In this document: positions 44,491 to 53,586 of the stretch, one piece after another
Numbering within the stretch: the stretch's first letter is position 1
Layout of the letters: each line of letters begins with the position of its first letter
NCBI GenBank assembly: GCA_033816765.1
Contig: CM066291.1
Coordinates: 248,001 to 312,000 of the forward strand
DNA from: Nothopassalora personata
Lineage: Eukaryota > Ascomycota > Dothideomycetes > Mycosphaerellales > Mycosphaerellaceae
Direction: 5' to 3'
Length of the DNA: 64,000 nt
Notes under the pieces: model-generated
What the model was told of the DNA's origin: nothing
What the model saw: the letters and a program-made list of their open reading frames with translations, nothing else
Databases searched by the model: none
Position numbers and translations under genes: made by a program

Positions 44491-44534
44491 GTATTGCAAA
44501 ATGTGACGGGCAGGTGGTAGACGAGTTGCAATAC
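44491..44534 (-). promoter_or_regulatory. Gypsy-2a self-priming pair (PBS and RNA 5' end)
   Basis: Two bases inside the 5' LTR the coding strand reads ttgcaatac (44499-44491). The LTR contains its exact complement gtattgcaa (44534-44526), at the expected RNA start downstream of the TATA. No tRNA 3'-end complement (TGG..) is present. This is the Tf1-type self-priming layout. Confidence 0.7.
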
Positions 44535-44653
44535 GAGTCTACGAAGAAGAGCGCGAGATGCGCGAGCTATTTAAATGCGCCGGAACAACGTTGTTCCGGG
44601 CCGATCTTTCACTGCAGGGTCCATTCACATGTGCCTGGTGTCGCTTCGTGACA
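44502..44653 (-). repeat. Gypsy-2a 5' LTR
   Basis: 152 bp, same as the 3' LTR by eye. TATA-like tttaaata (coding strand, about 44569-44576) precedes the likely RNA start near 44534 by about 36 bp. A 20 bp perfect palindrome lies just upstream of the TATA. Confidence 0.93.
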
Positions 44654-44658
44654 CTACG

Positions 44659-45215
44659 AGTCTATACTTCCCTCTACTTTTTTAGTCTTAGCTGCCTCGT
44701 AGATAGCTCGATAACAAGCCTATTTCTCGGTGCCTTTATACGCTAGTTATCGTTAGGTAGACTCTAAAGTAATAGCTACGAGTCTAGCTACGAGTCTAGC
44801 TATATAATTATCGAAGCACTAGTTACTACTATAGACTCGCTTAAGGCACTAGTTACTACTATAGTCTCGCTTAAGGACTCCTTCTTAATCTCTCTAATTT
44901 AACTCGTAGCTAGACTCGTACGCTCTTCCTTTACCTTCTTAACCGATACTTCGCTAGCTAATGTACTTACTAGCTTATTACCTAAACCTTTCCCTATAAA
45001 TACTAAATTCTACTATCGAGAGGGGGCTCTAAACCCCGTTAGCTACGGAGACAAAGACGAAGAGGATTAAGGGCTGCTAGCTATAAGATTAATATACTCT
45101 AGAGACTCGGCGATTAGAGTTATAGTATATCGATGCGGTAAGCTACGACTCGCTAGACGCTTCTCGCTCTAGCTTACTATACTCGCTAAACGAGAAGTAG
45201 CCTAACTCGCTATAG
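44659..45215 (-). mobile_element. Element E copy B, segment 2
   Basis: Matches copy A about 17.35-17.94 kb in reverse. Includes the two-copy version of the 12 bp array (about 44774-44797). Ends at the Gypsy-3 insertion site. Confidence 0.75.
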
Positions 45216-45593
45216 TGTTATGTCTCGTTCCAGGGCTAATCTCAAGGGGGGAGAGAAGTCAAGTCACGTGGCGGTATTCTTTGGAGAGGCTGAGGCGAGC
45301 TGAGAGCGAAGTGCAATAATTGGAGTAAGAGGTGTATTCCAATCAGTGAGATAGTAACATGAGTTGAACGCCTCGAAGCCATAAGGGTTTCTCAGCGTTC
45401 CTAAATACATAGGAGAATGCTTCTGGCTCGAAGCTCTTGGCAGGCGCGCTGTGTCGCGCTGGCTCGACATTGCGCAGGCTCGACAGCCGTCGCGCTCTTG
45501 CAGCGTCGCGCCATATCTTATTGGTCCTTGCTTCCTGTGAGCTGTAGGGCGTCCATTGGCTGGGCAGTGTCCTCGTCATATTGATCCGTAACA
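45216..45593 (-). repeat. Gypsy-3 3' LTR
   Basis: 378 bp. Polypurine tract (minus strand aaaggaaggagggagatgg) at about 45594-45613. Confidence 0.94.
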
Positions 45594-45687
45594 CCATCTC
45601 CCTCCTTCCTTTGGCCGTGTCCTCACGGTCACGTGTTAGTAAGATGATATAATCAGGGTTGTCCCCGCCCTCGTGGATACTGTAACG

Positions 45688-46191
45688 ATGTCTTCTCGCA
45701 AGTCCTCCGACCGTCATTCTCGCCATCGACGAATACTCGCCAATCCCCTCGACGCTCCAGTCCCTTGCGATTTCTGCTCTTCTCGTAGCCGTTGCTGCGT
45801 ATACATCGCGGATTTTTCCCTTATGCCTTGCGCAGAGTGTGCTCGTCGCGGCAAGGAGTGCGTCACTTCTTCCTGGGAGAAGCTAGACCGGGTGGACGAC
45901 GCTCTCGCGGCTAGGATCGAGGCCGATAAGAAAGAGATGGACGAGACAACGCGAGAAGCTCTTCGGTTGTTTTCTCGCATGTCGGAGCTCCAGGCGCGGA
46001 TAGATCGCAACTCGAAGGTCCGGGATGCGAACAACAAACTGCTGAACGCGAAGATTGCGTGCGTCTCCCGGGAGGTATCCTCCTCGAATATCGATCCTCC
46101 TCCGGATCTAGAATCATTCGCCCAAGACTTGGAGGCTATTGGTGTGGCGTCTCCATTTGTCTTCTCCGGGAGTTCTGAAGTTCGATTATAG
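45688..46191 (+). CDS. Gypsy-3 antisense gene: Zn2Cys6-pattern cluster plus coiled coil
   Basis: 167 residues on the strand opposite to gag-pol, between pol and the 3' LTR. A basic N-terminus is followed by six cysteines at 27, 30, 37, 48, 51 and 58, spacing C-x2-C-x6-C-x10-C-x2-C-x6-C, which fits the fungal Zn(II)2Cys6 binuclear cluster (an extra Cys is at 36). Residues about 65-135 form a predicted coiled coil with many Glu/Lys/Arg, as in dimeric GAL4-type factors; the tail is acidic. The ATG lies 94 bp from the LTR, so transcription probably starts in or near the LTR, antisense. Gypsy-4 has an equivalent gene in the same place. Function unknown; binding to DNA or nucleic acid is an inference. 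Confidence 0.75.
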   Translation: MSSRKSSDRHSRHRRILANPLDAPVPCDFCSSRSRCCVYIADFSLMPCAECARRGKECVTSSWEKLDRVDDALAARIEADKKEMDETTREALRLFSRMSELQARIDRNSKVRDANNKLLNAKIACVSREVSSSNIDPPPDLESFAQDLEAIGVASPFVFSGSSEVRL

Positions 46192-46197
46192 CGTAGG

Positions 46198-49100
46198 TCA
46201 CTCTCGTTCCCGAAATTGTTTGATCCTTTGCTGACAGTTCTGAAGGTTCTTTTCTGGTTCCCAGGTATTTTCTGAGTCGTCGTATCCTTTCCATTTGACG
46301 AGGTAGTGCTGACCTCGCTTTTGCAGGATCTTTTCGACTTCGAATTCGTCTTCTTCTTCCGTCTGGAAATGGAATGTCTGTTGGCATGGTGTTTTGGGGT
46401 CTGCTGGTTCTAGCTTGGAAATGTGGAATACTGGGTGGATTTTTGCGTCCTTTGGCAATTGCAGTCGGTAGTTGGTTGGTCCTCGTACTTCCTCAACGAG
46501 AAATGGTCCGACTTTCACATGGTCCAGTTTTTTGGTCTTCCTTCTTGTTCTCAATTTTGCGGTAAGGAGGTAGACCTTATCCCCCTTCTTAAGCTGAGGT
46601 GCCATTTGTCGTTTCGCTCGTGTTTTCGTAAGTATTGTCTGTTGTTGTTGAATTCTGGAATTGAGCTTGTCGTGTATTTTTCGTAGGCTCTCTGTAGCCG
46701 TAATTGCTCTTTCCGCTTGCGGGTGGCCTTGCCGTTCTCCGAACAGGTTTGGATGCTTGCCGTAGTTGGCGAAGAACGGTGTCTCTTTTGTAGTTTCTGA
46801 TTCGTGATTGTTTAGTGCAAGTTGTGCCATAGGTAGGAGTGATACCCAGTTGTCTTGTGCGTAGTTGACGTAGTGTCGCAGGTACTGTTCCAATGTCTGA
46901 TTTGTTCTTTCCGTCTGACCGTCCGTCTGTGGATGGTACGCCGTGGACAGCTTGTGTCGTATACCAATTTCTGCTACAAGGGTCTTCCAGTAGTTTGATG
47001 TAAATAGCTTGTCTCTGTCTGTAATGAAGACTTTGGGGAATCCGTGGTACCGTACTAGTCTATCGAGAACGAGGTATCCGAGTTGTTCTGCTGTGTATGT
47101 CTCGCTAGCAGGTATGAAGTGTGCATATTTGGTTAGTCGATCGACCATAACAAGTATCATGTCGCACCTTGTCCCGTTTGCTTTGTCCGTAGAGATAGGG
47201 AGCTTTGTAATGAAGTCCATCGTAACTTCTTCCCATGGTTGTGTCGGTGGTGTCCTGAACTGTATTTCTCCGTACTTCTCGTGTCTTGCAGCCTTGTTTC
47301 GTTGGCAGTGTGTGCATTCTTTGATGTACTGAAGCACCTTTTGTCTCATCTGTGGGAAAGAGAAGCTGCGTCGTATGATCTCGAGAGTCTTCGTGGTTCC
47401 AGGATGTCCGTATACGGGGTTGTCGTGATGTTGCTGTATGCATTCTTGTTCTCGTTCCTTCGGTACTTGGTATTTTCCTTGTGCTAGTGGGAACTGTTCT
47501 TCTGTGTCCTGAAGAACGCGCACTATGCTGTTAAACTCCTTTGTGTTGGCGCTAAGACTTCCGTCGTGGTTAGTCTTCAATATTTGTTGCTGCACTGGTT
47601 CTTTTCCTTCCATGTAGTCGCTTCTTCGGCTCAGTGCGTCGGCCCTGCCGTTGTCCTTTCCGGGTGTATAGCGGATTTCGAACTTGTACTGACCAAGCAG
47701 TTCCGACCAGCGGGACTGTCTTCGTGTCAGCACTTTCGTCGTAGTGAAGTAAGTGAGATTCTTGTGATCAGAAAGAATCGTCAGCTTAGGTGCTCCTTCC
47801 GCGTATACCCTCCAGTGCTGCATTGCAGCGACAATAGCGAGAAGTTCTTTATCATGGATGTCGTAGTTTCGTTCCGCGGGTGTCATTTTCCTTGAGTAAT
47901 AGGCCACTGGGTGTCGTTTCCCATCATGCTCCTGCGTGAGGCATGCTCCTATAGCCATGTCCGATGCGTCAGTCTCAATCTGGACTTCTTTTGTGCCGTC
48001 GAATAATCGTAGTGTAGGTGCTCGGGTGCATTGTTCCTTCAGTAGTTGGAACGCTTGTTGTTCTTTGCTGCCCCATTTCCATTTGGTATCCTTTCGTGTG
48101 AGCGCTGTCATAGCCGCAGCTGTCTTAGAGTAATCCTTGATGAACTTCCTGTTGTAGTTCGCGAGTCCTAGGAAGGATTGTACGTCCTTGACATTAGCTG
48201 GTGTCGGCCATTCTTGGATAGACTGTGTCTTTGCTGGGTCGATCTGGATTCCTGTTGTGCTTATAATAAATCCAAGGAATTTGACTCGTTTCTTGTGGAA
48301 TTCGCATTTCTCTGGTGCCGTCTTGAATCCTGCGCGGGTAAGGCGCTCGAAGACGTCCTGGACCCGTGTAATGTGTTCCTGTAGCGATCCTCTAGTATAG
48401 ACGAGGATGTCGTCCATGTAGGCAATAACGCACACGTCGAGAAGGTCTCTCAGTGTCTCATTGACTAGATCTTGACAGGATGCAGGTGCGTTGGTTAACC
48501 CCATAGGCATAACCAAGAATTCGTAGAGTCCGTATCGTGTTCTAAATGCGGTTTTCCATTCCTCTCCTTCTGCCATGCGTATAGCGTAGAAGGCGTCTCG
48601 TAGATCGATCTTCGTGTACCAGTCTGATCCAGTAAGTCTGTCCTGTGCTTCTTCGATATTCGGTAGTGGGTATCGGTTCTTGATGGTGATCTCGTTCAAC
48701 TTTCGGTAGTCTTGGACGAGTCGTAGTTTCCCGTTCTGCTTTGGAACAAACATACATGGAGTTCCCGCGCTTGAGGTGGACCGTCGTATCCATCCTTTGG
48801 CGAGTTTCTCCTTCAGCCATTCTCGTAGGGTTTCTAGCTCTTTCTCGGACATTTGATATAGGGGTCCCCATGGAGGCTCTTTCCCTGGCTGAATGTTTAT
48901 CTTGTGGTCCCATGGTTGATGTTTAGGTAAGGCGTCTTTGCCCTTTTCCTCTTCAAAGAGCCTCTTCCACTTGAGGTACTCCTTGGGGATAGCTGGTTCC
49001 GATATGCCAGTATCCTTCGATGGTGCGTTACGTCCATCCGTTCCAGTGACTTCGTGATCCGGCGGCCCCACGCCAGTATCTGTCCCGGTCGAAGGTGGTT

Positions 49101-49605
49101 CTTCTGTCCTTCTGTTCGGCGCAAGCTCGAATGCGTTGAGCTGTTTCCTTGCCTCATCTACCATCGTCCGCTGTCGATGCGTAGGCTGAATGCCAATAAC
49201 GCAATTGCATTCCCTAAATGTGAGTACTCCTCTCCTCCAGTCGATTGCTGGGTTGTGCTGTCTCAACCAAGGCATACCTAATACTATGTCATGACTGGCC
49301 ATATCAGTGACATCCAAGGTAATATTCTCGTGGTGCTGTTGGATAGCCAGTGGCAATGGTGTCGTCTCCCATTCCACGTTAGGTAACGATGATCCGTCTA
49401 CCGCGATCAACTCGTAACCCCATTTCTTCTTCAGGGTAGCTAACCCGTTTCTTCTTGCGAAAGACTTGGAGACAAAATTCCCCGCTGCTCCGGAGTCGAT
49501 CATGACACTAGTTCTGTGTCCGTTGACGATTGCTTTGGTTTGGAAAACTGTTAGTGATGTCGATGCTCGAGCTTCTGTGTTGCATAACTCCCTTTGGCCG
49601 CTCAT
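46198..49605 (-). CDS. Gypsy-3 pol: protease, RT, RNase H, integrase, chromodomain
   Basis: 1135 residues. Its ATG (49605-49603) overlaps the gag stop as ATGA. Protease MIDSGAAGNFVS; reverse transcriptase with YMDD (VIAYMDDILVYT); RNase H ETDASDMAIGACLTQ; integrase zinc motif complete (H..H and CTHC); catalytic motifs MDFITKLP, FITDRDKLFTS and HPQTDGQTERTNQ; canonical C-terminal chromodomain (YLVKWKGYDDSENTWEPE). No interruption. The stop codon is 6 bp from the stop codon of the convergent antisense gene. Confidence 0.96.
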   Translation of the reverse strand: MSGQRELCNTEARASTSLTVFQTKAIVNGHRTSVMIDSGAAGNFVSKSFARRNGLATLKKKWGYELIAVDGSSLPNVEWETTPLPLAIQQHHENITLDVTDMASHDIVLGMPWLRQHNPAIDWRRGVLTFRECNCVIGIQPTHRQRTMVDEARKQLNAFELAPNRRTEEPPSTGTDTGVGPPDHEVTGTDGRNAPSKDTGISEPAIPKEYLKWKRLFEEEKGKDALPKHQPWDHKINIQPGKEPPWGPLYQMSEKELETLREWLKEKLAKGWIRRSTSSAGTPCMFVPKQNGKLRLVQDYRKLNEITIKNRYPLPNIEEAQDRLTGSDWYTKIDLRDAFYAIRMAEGEEWKTAFRTRYGLYEFLVMPMGLTNAPASCQDLVNETLRDLLDVCVIAYMDDILVYTRGSLQEHITRVQDVFERLTRAGFKTAPEKCEFHKKRVKFLGFIISTTGIQIDPAKTQSIQEWPTPANVKDVQSFLGLANYNRKFIKDYSKTAAAMTALTRKDTKWKWGSKEQQAFQLLKEQCTRAPTLRLFDGTKEVQIETDASDMAIGACLTQEHDGKRHPVAYYSRKMTPAERNYDIHDKELLAIVAAMQHWRVYAEGAPKLTILSDHKNLTYFTTTKVLTRRQSRWSELLGQYKFEIRYTPGKDNGRADALSRRSDYMEGKEPVQQQILKTNHDGSLSANTKEFNSIVRVLQDTEEQFPLAQGKYQVPKEREQECIQQHHDNPVYGHPGTTKTLEIIRRSFSFPQMRQKVLQYIKECTHCQRNKAARHEKYGEIQFRTPPTQPWEEVTMDFITKLPISTDKANGTRCDMILVMVDRLTKYAHFIPASETYTAEQLGYLVLDRLVRYHGFPKVFITDRDKLFTSNYWKTLVAEIGIRHKLSTAYHPQTDGQTERTNQTLEQYLRHYVNYAQDNWVSLLPMAQLALNNHESETTKETPFFANYGKHPNLFGERQGHPQAERAITATESLRKIHDKLNSRIQQQQTILTKTRAKRQMAPQLKKGDKVYLLTAKLRTRRKTKKLDHVKVGPFLVEEVRGPTNYRLQLPKDAKIHPVFHISKLEPADPKTPCQQTFHFQTEEEDEFEVEKILQKRGQHYLVKWKGYDDSENTWEPEKNLQNCQQRIKQFRERE

Positions 49606-51698
49606 TCCTGGGGAGCTGATCCTTTTCCCGAATGGTATGTGGTTCGCTGTGCTTCGTGCCTAGATGCTTCGGCTAGAACCTGTAGCCCGTTGCTCTGTGT
49701 CCACACCTGTAGTTTGTTGCGTTCCTGGATCTTCTGCGATTCTGAGTAGAGAGCACGTACGTGCTGTACTGCTTGGCGTAATTCGTTGGATACAAATATC
49801 CCTGACGGTGTAAGGTACCCGGTACCTATCATCTTGCTTCCTATTGGTGGTCGCTCGGTCATTGCTCGCATAGTGTCGAGTGTCTTGTCAAATTCGACTG
49901 GATGCAAGTATCTCTTGCCCGAGACCTTGGGTAGGAATTCTTCGTGCTTGCGCGTCAGATAGACAATAATGTCGTAGAACTTCTTGGGTGCGTCTATCGT
50001 GAACGTCAAGACTTCATTGTCGTCGTCAGTTTCGCTCTCTTCTCCTTCGGATGAGTCCTCGCTCGACTCTTCCGGGGTATGATCTTCTTCGATGGTATCC
50101 AGGGTTTCTTCTTGTTGTACGGGGGACCATCGTCCATCCCATGTTGGTTCCTGGTTTTCTTTGTCTTCATCATCGAAGCAAGACTCATCAATGTCCACTT
50201 CTCGGAGCCTGGCATCTTGCCTGTGCTGAGCTCCCAGGGTTCCCCTTGGCTGTTGTGGCCAATACCCTGCTCCTTCCTTCGCGGAGTAGTGGATCGAGCA
50301 CGAGTCTTGGTAACAGAAGCTCCAATGAAGGGTTCCGTGACCATTTCGAGGGCCCGTAGCAGCCTCGTTTCCCCGCGCTATCATGCCGAATTCTCGTTTC
50401 TCCTGTCGTTCGATCTCGCTGGTTATTTCCCACCATCGCTTATGGAGGTCGTCGTGTTGTTGTATAGCTGTGAGATCTATCCGGTCCTCGTGAAGATACA
50501 TCCAGGTGTCAATCTGGTCGAATGCATTATCGAGGTCGTTCCTTTCCTGGAGAAGTTGTTCGAGTTCGCATGTTTCTGTGAACTGTTGTGGCTGGTCCTC
50601 TTGACCATGGTATCCTCCTCGTCCCATCGAGGGGTCCAAGGAAGGTCCTTCGTTAACTCTTCCTTCCACTCCCTGAGTATAGTCGGTGTCTCCCAGAGTC
50701 CCAACGCTGCTCCCAGGTTTACTAGTTCGTGGTTGCATCATGTTGAACTGCTCGCGGCGCACCATATTTTTACCGCGGCAATCCCGCGCCATGTGGCCTT
50801 CCTTGCCACACGCGTAGCATGTCGGTTTTCCTTTTCCCTTGAAGGGCTTTCCTCGGCCCTTGCCTCTGTCGATCCTTTCTCCTCGTTGGGTAACGTCCAG
50901 CTCCATTGGTTGTGGTCCGTAGTAGGGCTGGTTGTGTCGCGGAAAGTTCCCCTTCGCAACGTAGCCCGTAGAAGGCTTGCGATCCGGAACGTATCCTGCC
51001 ATGCCTCCCACTTTGGAGTCGTATTTCTTTTCCTGGTAACGTTCCCACAACTGATCGTCGATCTCAATCGATGCTCGCATCAGTCGCTCGAGGGTGTCGA
51101 CCTGTCCTCCGTGTCTCATGAGCTCGTCCTTGACGGAGTCCTTGAGTCCACGTCTGAACATTGTCATCAACGCCGTCTGGTCCCATCCGGTAATCTGTCC
51201 GTATTCTTCAAACTTGGCCGCGTACTCCGAAGTAGACGTCTTCTGCTTCAGGTGTTGGATTATTCGTATGGCCTGTTGAACCTCGTTGGAAGTCCCAAAG
51301 ATAGACTTCATCTTGTCCTTAAAGAGGGTGTAGTTCCTGAACATTCCGGTGGGGTCTCGTTGTCCCATACCGTCAAGGTATTCCTTGAGGTACGGCTTGA
51401 TCCAGTTCTGCGCGCTTCCACGAAGGAACGTGATGGCGAAAATAGTTCTCTTGTCGGAGTCGACTGGGTTGAACATGAGGTACATATCCATTTGATTGAC
51501 CCAATCATCGAACTTGGCCCTGTCTCCATAGAAGAGGTCCGGCTTGGCAGCCTTAACGTCCTTCTTCCTAGGAACGGGTTCGTCGTCGTCATCAGACTCA
51601 TCGTCCTTCATGGTGGTTTGTTGCGGTGGCGCACGGCGGATGCTTCCTGCTTCGCTGGGGGCGGGTGTTCCCCTACCAGCTGCCTGAGTAGCACTCAT
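49602..51698 (-). CDS. Gypsy-3 gag
   Basis: 698 residues from ATG 51698 (MSATQAAGRG). The open frame extends slightly upstream into the primer site, without another ATG. Retrotransposon gag capsid domain about residues 60-240 (FYGDRAKFDDWVNQMDMYL, WIKPYLKEYL, EYAAKFEEYGQITGWD). Zinc knuckle CYACGKEGHMARDC near 300. The C-terminal half is acidic and has no known domain; it ends EASRHEAQRTTYHSGKG. The stop TGA overlaps the pol ATG (ATGA). Confidence 0.93.
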   Translation of the reverse strand: MSATQAAGRGTPAPSEAGSIRRAPPQQTTMKDDESDDDDEPVPRKKDVKAAKPDLFYGDRAKFDDWVNQMDMYLMFNPVDSDKRTIFAITFLRGSAQNWIKPYLKEYLDGMGQRDPTGMFRNYTLFKDKMKSIFGTSNEVQQAIRIIQHLKQKTSTSEYAAKFEEYGQITGWDQTALMTMFRRGLKDSVKDELMRHGGQVDTLERLMRASIEIDDQLWERYQEKKYDSKVGGMAGYVPDRKPSTGYVAKGNFPRHNQPYYGPQPMELDVTQRGERIDRGKGRGKPFKGKGKPTCYACGKEGHMARDCRGKNMVRREQFNMMQPRTSKPGSSVGTLGDTDYTQGVEGRVNEGPSLDPSMGRGGYHGQEDQPQQFTETCELEQLLQERNDLDNAFDQIDTWMYLHEDRIDLTAIQQHDDLHKRWWEITSEIERQEKREFGMIARGNEAATGPRNGHGTLHWSFCYQDSCSIHYSAKEGAGYWPQQPRGTLGAQHRQDARLREVDIDESCFDDEDKENQEPTWDGRWSPVQQEETLDTIEEDHTPEESSEDSSEGEESETDDDNEVLTFTIDAPKKFYDIIVYLTRKHEEFLPKVSGKRYLHPVEFDKTLDTMRAMTERPPIGSKMIGTGYLTPSGIFVSNELRQAVQHVRALYSESQKIQERNKLQVWTQSNGLQVLAEASRHEAQRTTYHSGKGSAPQE

Positions 51699-51704
51699 CC
51701 TGAG

Positions 51705-51713
51705 GGCGTTCAA
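51705..51713 (-). promoter_or_regulatory. Gypsy-3 primer binding site, self-priming type
   Basis: Coding strand ttgaacgcc, two bases inside the LTR, is the exact complement of ggcgttcaa in the LTR at 51864-51872. No tRNA 3' end match is apparent. Confidence 0.7.
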
Positions 51714-51715
51714 AG

Positions 51716-52093
51716 TGTTATGTCTCGTTCCAGGGCTAATCTCAAGGGGGGAGAGAAGTCAAGTCACGTGGCGGTATTCTTTGGAGAGGCTGAGGCGAGC
51801 TGAGAGCGAAGTGCAATAATTGGAGTAAGAGGTGTATTCCAATCAGTGAGATAGTAACATGAGTTGAACGCCTCGAAGCCATAAGGGTTTCTCAGCGTTC
51901 CTAAATACATAGGAGAATGCTTCTGGCTCGAAGCTCTTGGCAGGCGCGCTGTGTCGCGCTGGCTCGACATTGCGCAGGCTCGACAGCCGTCGCGCTCTTG
52001 CAGCGTCGCGCCATATCTTATTGGTCCTTGCTTCCTGTGAGCTGTAGGGCGTCCATTGGCTGGGCAGTGTCCTCGTCATATTGATCCGTAACA
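51716..52093 (-). repeat. Gypsy-3 5' LTR
   Basis: 378 bp. The coding strand carries TATA-like gtatttagg about 35 bp before ggcgttcaa (51872-51864), the likely RNA 5' end. Confidence 0.94.
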
Positions 52094-52098
52094 TATAG

Positions 52099-52413
52099 TA
52101 GCCTAGCGAGCAATGCCCTAATCCGCTAGACGTACTATAGTACTCGCTACTATACTCGCTCGCTAGTCCTTAAGCTTACGCTCGCGTCGGCGGTCTACGT
52201 CCTTTATAAGTTCGCTAAGACTAGCTAAGGACTCGTTACTACTCGAGTCCTCTACTACTCCTCGTCTATATAGATTATTTAAGGCTCCGCGACCTTAGTT
52301 AACCTAATACGTAACGTTAACTAGTACTTCTCGCCTATCCTTCGCGTTCTAGATACCCTTAGTATACGGTATTAACATGTCCTCAAGATCTCGCTCTCGT
52401 AGGCTTAATTTAC
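52099..52413 (-). mobile_element. Element E copy B, segment 3
   Basis: Matches copy A about 17.02-17.32 kb in reverse. Ends in the target duplication tttac of the solo LTR. Confidence 0.75.
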
Positions 52414-52754
52414 TGTTGCGGTTGGGCCTTGTCCCTCGTCACGTGGGTGGCCTAGGAAGTGTCGATCCTCGATATGTCTCTAAAGTAGTGTGAACGAGAG
52501 TTCACTACAAGGTTGCAACTTAACACAAGAGTGTTGATTTGAGTTGAGCACGAGGCTCCTATCTACTCGTAAAGAAGCGTCGTCTATATAGTGCCATGTC
52601 TTGGCGTAACTGATCAGACTGAGCAGACTGATCACTGAGCAGACTGAGCGAACTGATCACTGAGCTGATCAGTCTGAGCGAAGTCGACCTGCTCAGTTTC
52701 GGTCCTTCCCAAAGAATGAGTGGCTGTGGGTTCTTCCTGAACCGAACCGTAACA
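52414..52754. mobile_element. Solo LTR of another LTR element
   Basis: 341 bp, TGTTGC..GTAACA, non-RIPed, flanked by tttac (52409-52413 and 52755-52759) inside element E. No internal domain, so it is probably the product of LTR-LTR recombination. 52610-52680 is a run of actgatca and gactgagc units. Ends resemble Gypsy-3/4 LTR ends, but the body differs. Orientation not determined. Confidence 0.85.
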
Positions 52755-52759
52755 TTTAC

Positions 52760-53160
52760 TTAGAAGAATAGGTACATTATCTTTAGTAGCCTTTACGAAG
52801 AGGAAGGGCGGTGTAGTATAAGGACGTATAAGCTATAGGCCTAGCTTATCCGCGCCTTCTTAAAAGACGAGGTTATAAAGCTAGGTTATTATATCTACTA
52901 CTTTAGCTAAAGACGACTCGTAGCGAGTCTATCGTCCGGTAATTTACTACGCGCTAAGGAGCTTATACGGCTAATACTCCTATGTCTTAAGGTCCCCCTT
53001 ACGTTTAATAGTAAATAGCACCTTATATAGCTTAACGGATATTATTAGGCTAGGTCCCCTAGGCGGTTAAGATAGCTTTTCGGCTTTACCCTAGACTAAC
53101 GAGATAGGAACACTTATGCTACGAGCCTTAATAACACTAGTCCGTAGGCCCTAAGTAGCG
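52760..53160 (-). mobile_element. Element E copy B, segment 4
   Basis: Matches copy A about 16.61-17.01 kb in reverse. Ends at the Gypsy-4 target duplication tagcg. Confidence 0.75.
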
Positions 53161-53569
53161 TGTTACGGTTCTGATCTGGGGCTGAAGGAAGCTAACCAAT
53201 CAGACCTCCACAATTGGTGGGCGCTTCCGCCCGAGAAGTGCTCTCTCACCCGCAGGAATAAAACCAAGGAACCGAGAGAGCAACTGAAGTGATCTCCTTG
53301 ATCTCGTTGATCTCGGTGATCTCGAGAGAGCATGGAGAGCATGGAGAGCACGGAGAGCAAACGCTCTATCTCCTTTGTATTTAGGAACGCTAGAAACCCT
53401 TATGGTTCTGATGCGTTCAACTCATGTTACTATCTCACTGATTGGAATACAACTCTTATTCCTATCATTCATCTTCGCTCAGCTTGCTTCAGCCTCTCCA
53501 AAGAATAATACCGCCACGTGACTTGACTTATCTCTCTTTTGAGACTAGCCCTGGAACGAGACAATAACA
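53161..53569 (+). repeat. Gypsy-4 5' LTR
   Basis: 409 bp. TATA-like tatttag at 53378-53384; likely RNA start at gcgttcaa (53413-53420), 35 bp further. Confidence 0.94.
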
Positions 53570-53571
53570 CT

Positions 53572-53579
53572 TTGAACGC
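53572..53579 (+). promoter_or_regulatory. Gypsy-4 primer binding site, self-priming type
   Basis: ttgaacgc, two bases inside the LTR, is complementary to gcgttcaa at 53413-53420 in the LTR. Confidence 0.65.
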
Positions 53580-53586
53580 CCTCAGG

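Larger units (their letters stand above)
37278..44653 (-). mobile_element. Gypsy-2a, full-length Ty3/gypsy chromovirus-like element
   Basis: 7.4 kb on the minus strand, with two 152 bp LTRs and the 5 bp target duplication ctacg (37273-37277 and 44654-44658). gag and pol are long open frames joined by a probable minus-one frameshift. Removing the element rejoins element E exactly as in copy A. A second copy at 61157 is identical over the visible part except one LTR base. Confidence 0.95.
45216..52093 (-). mobile_element. Gypsy-3, intact chromodomain Ty3 element with antisense gene
   Basis: 6.9 kb on the minus strand. Two 378 bp LTRs, identical by eye; 5 bp target duplication tatag (45211-45215 and 52094-52098). 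gag and pol are uninterrupted and overlap by ATGA. A third gene on the opposite strand lies between pol and the 3' LTR. It looks competent and very young. Confidence 0.95.

Noticed and set aside
45264..45470. 68-residue frame in the Gypsy-3 LTRs (also 51764-51970)
   Set aside because: Repeated only because both LTRs are identical; overlaps U3/R and has no protein features.
50079..51803. 574-codon plus-strand frame opposite Gypsy-3 gag
   Set aside because: A shadow of the gag frame with composition typical of antisense; no domains, unlike the true antisense gene at 45688-46191.
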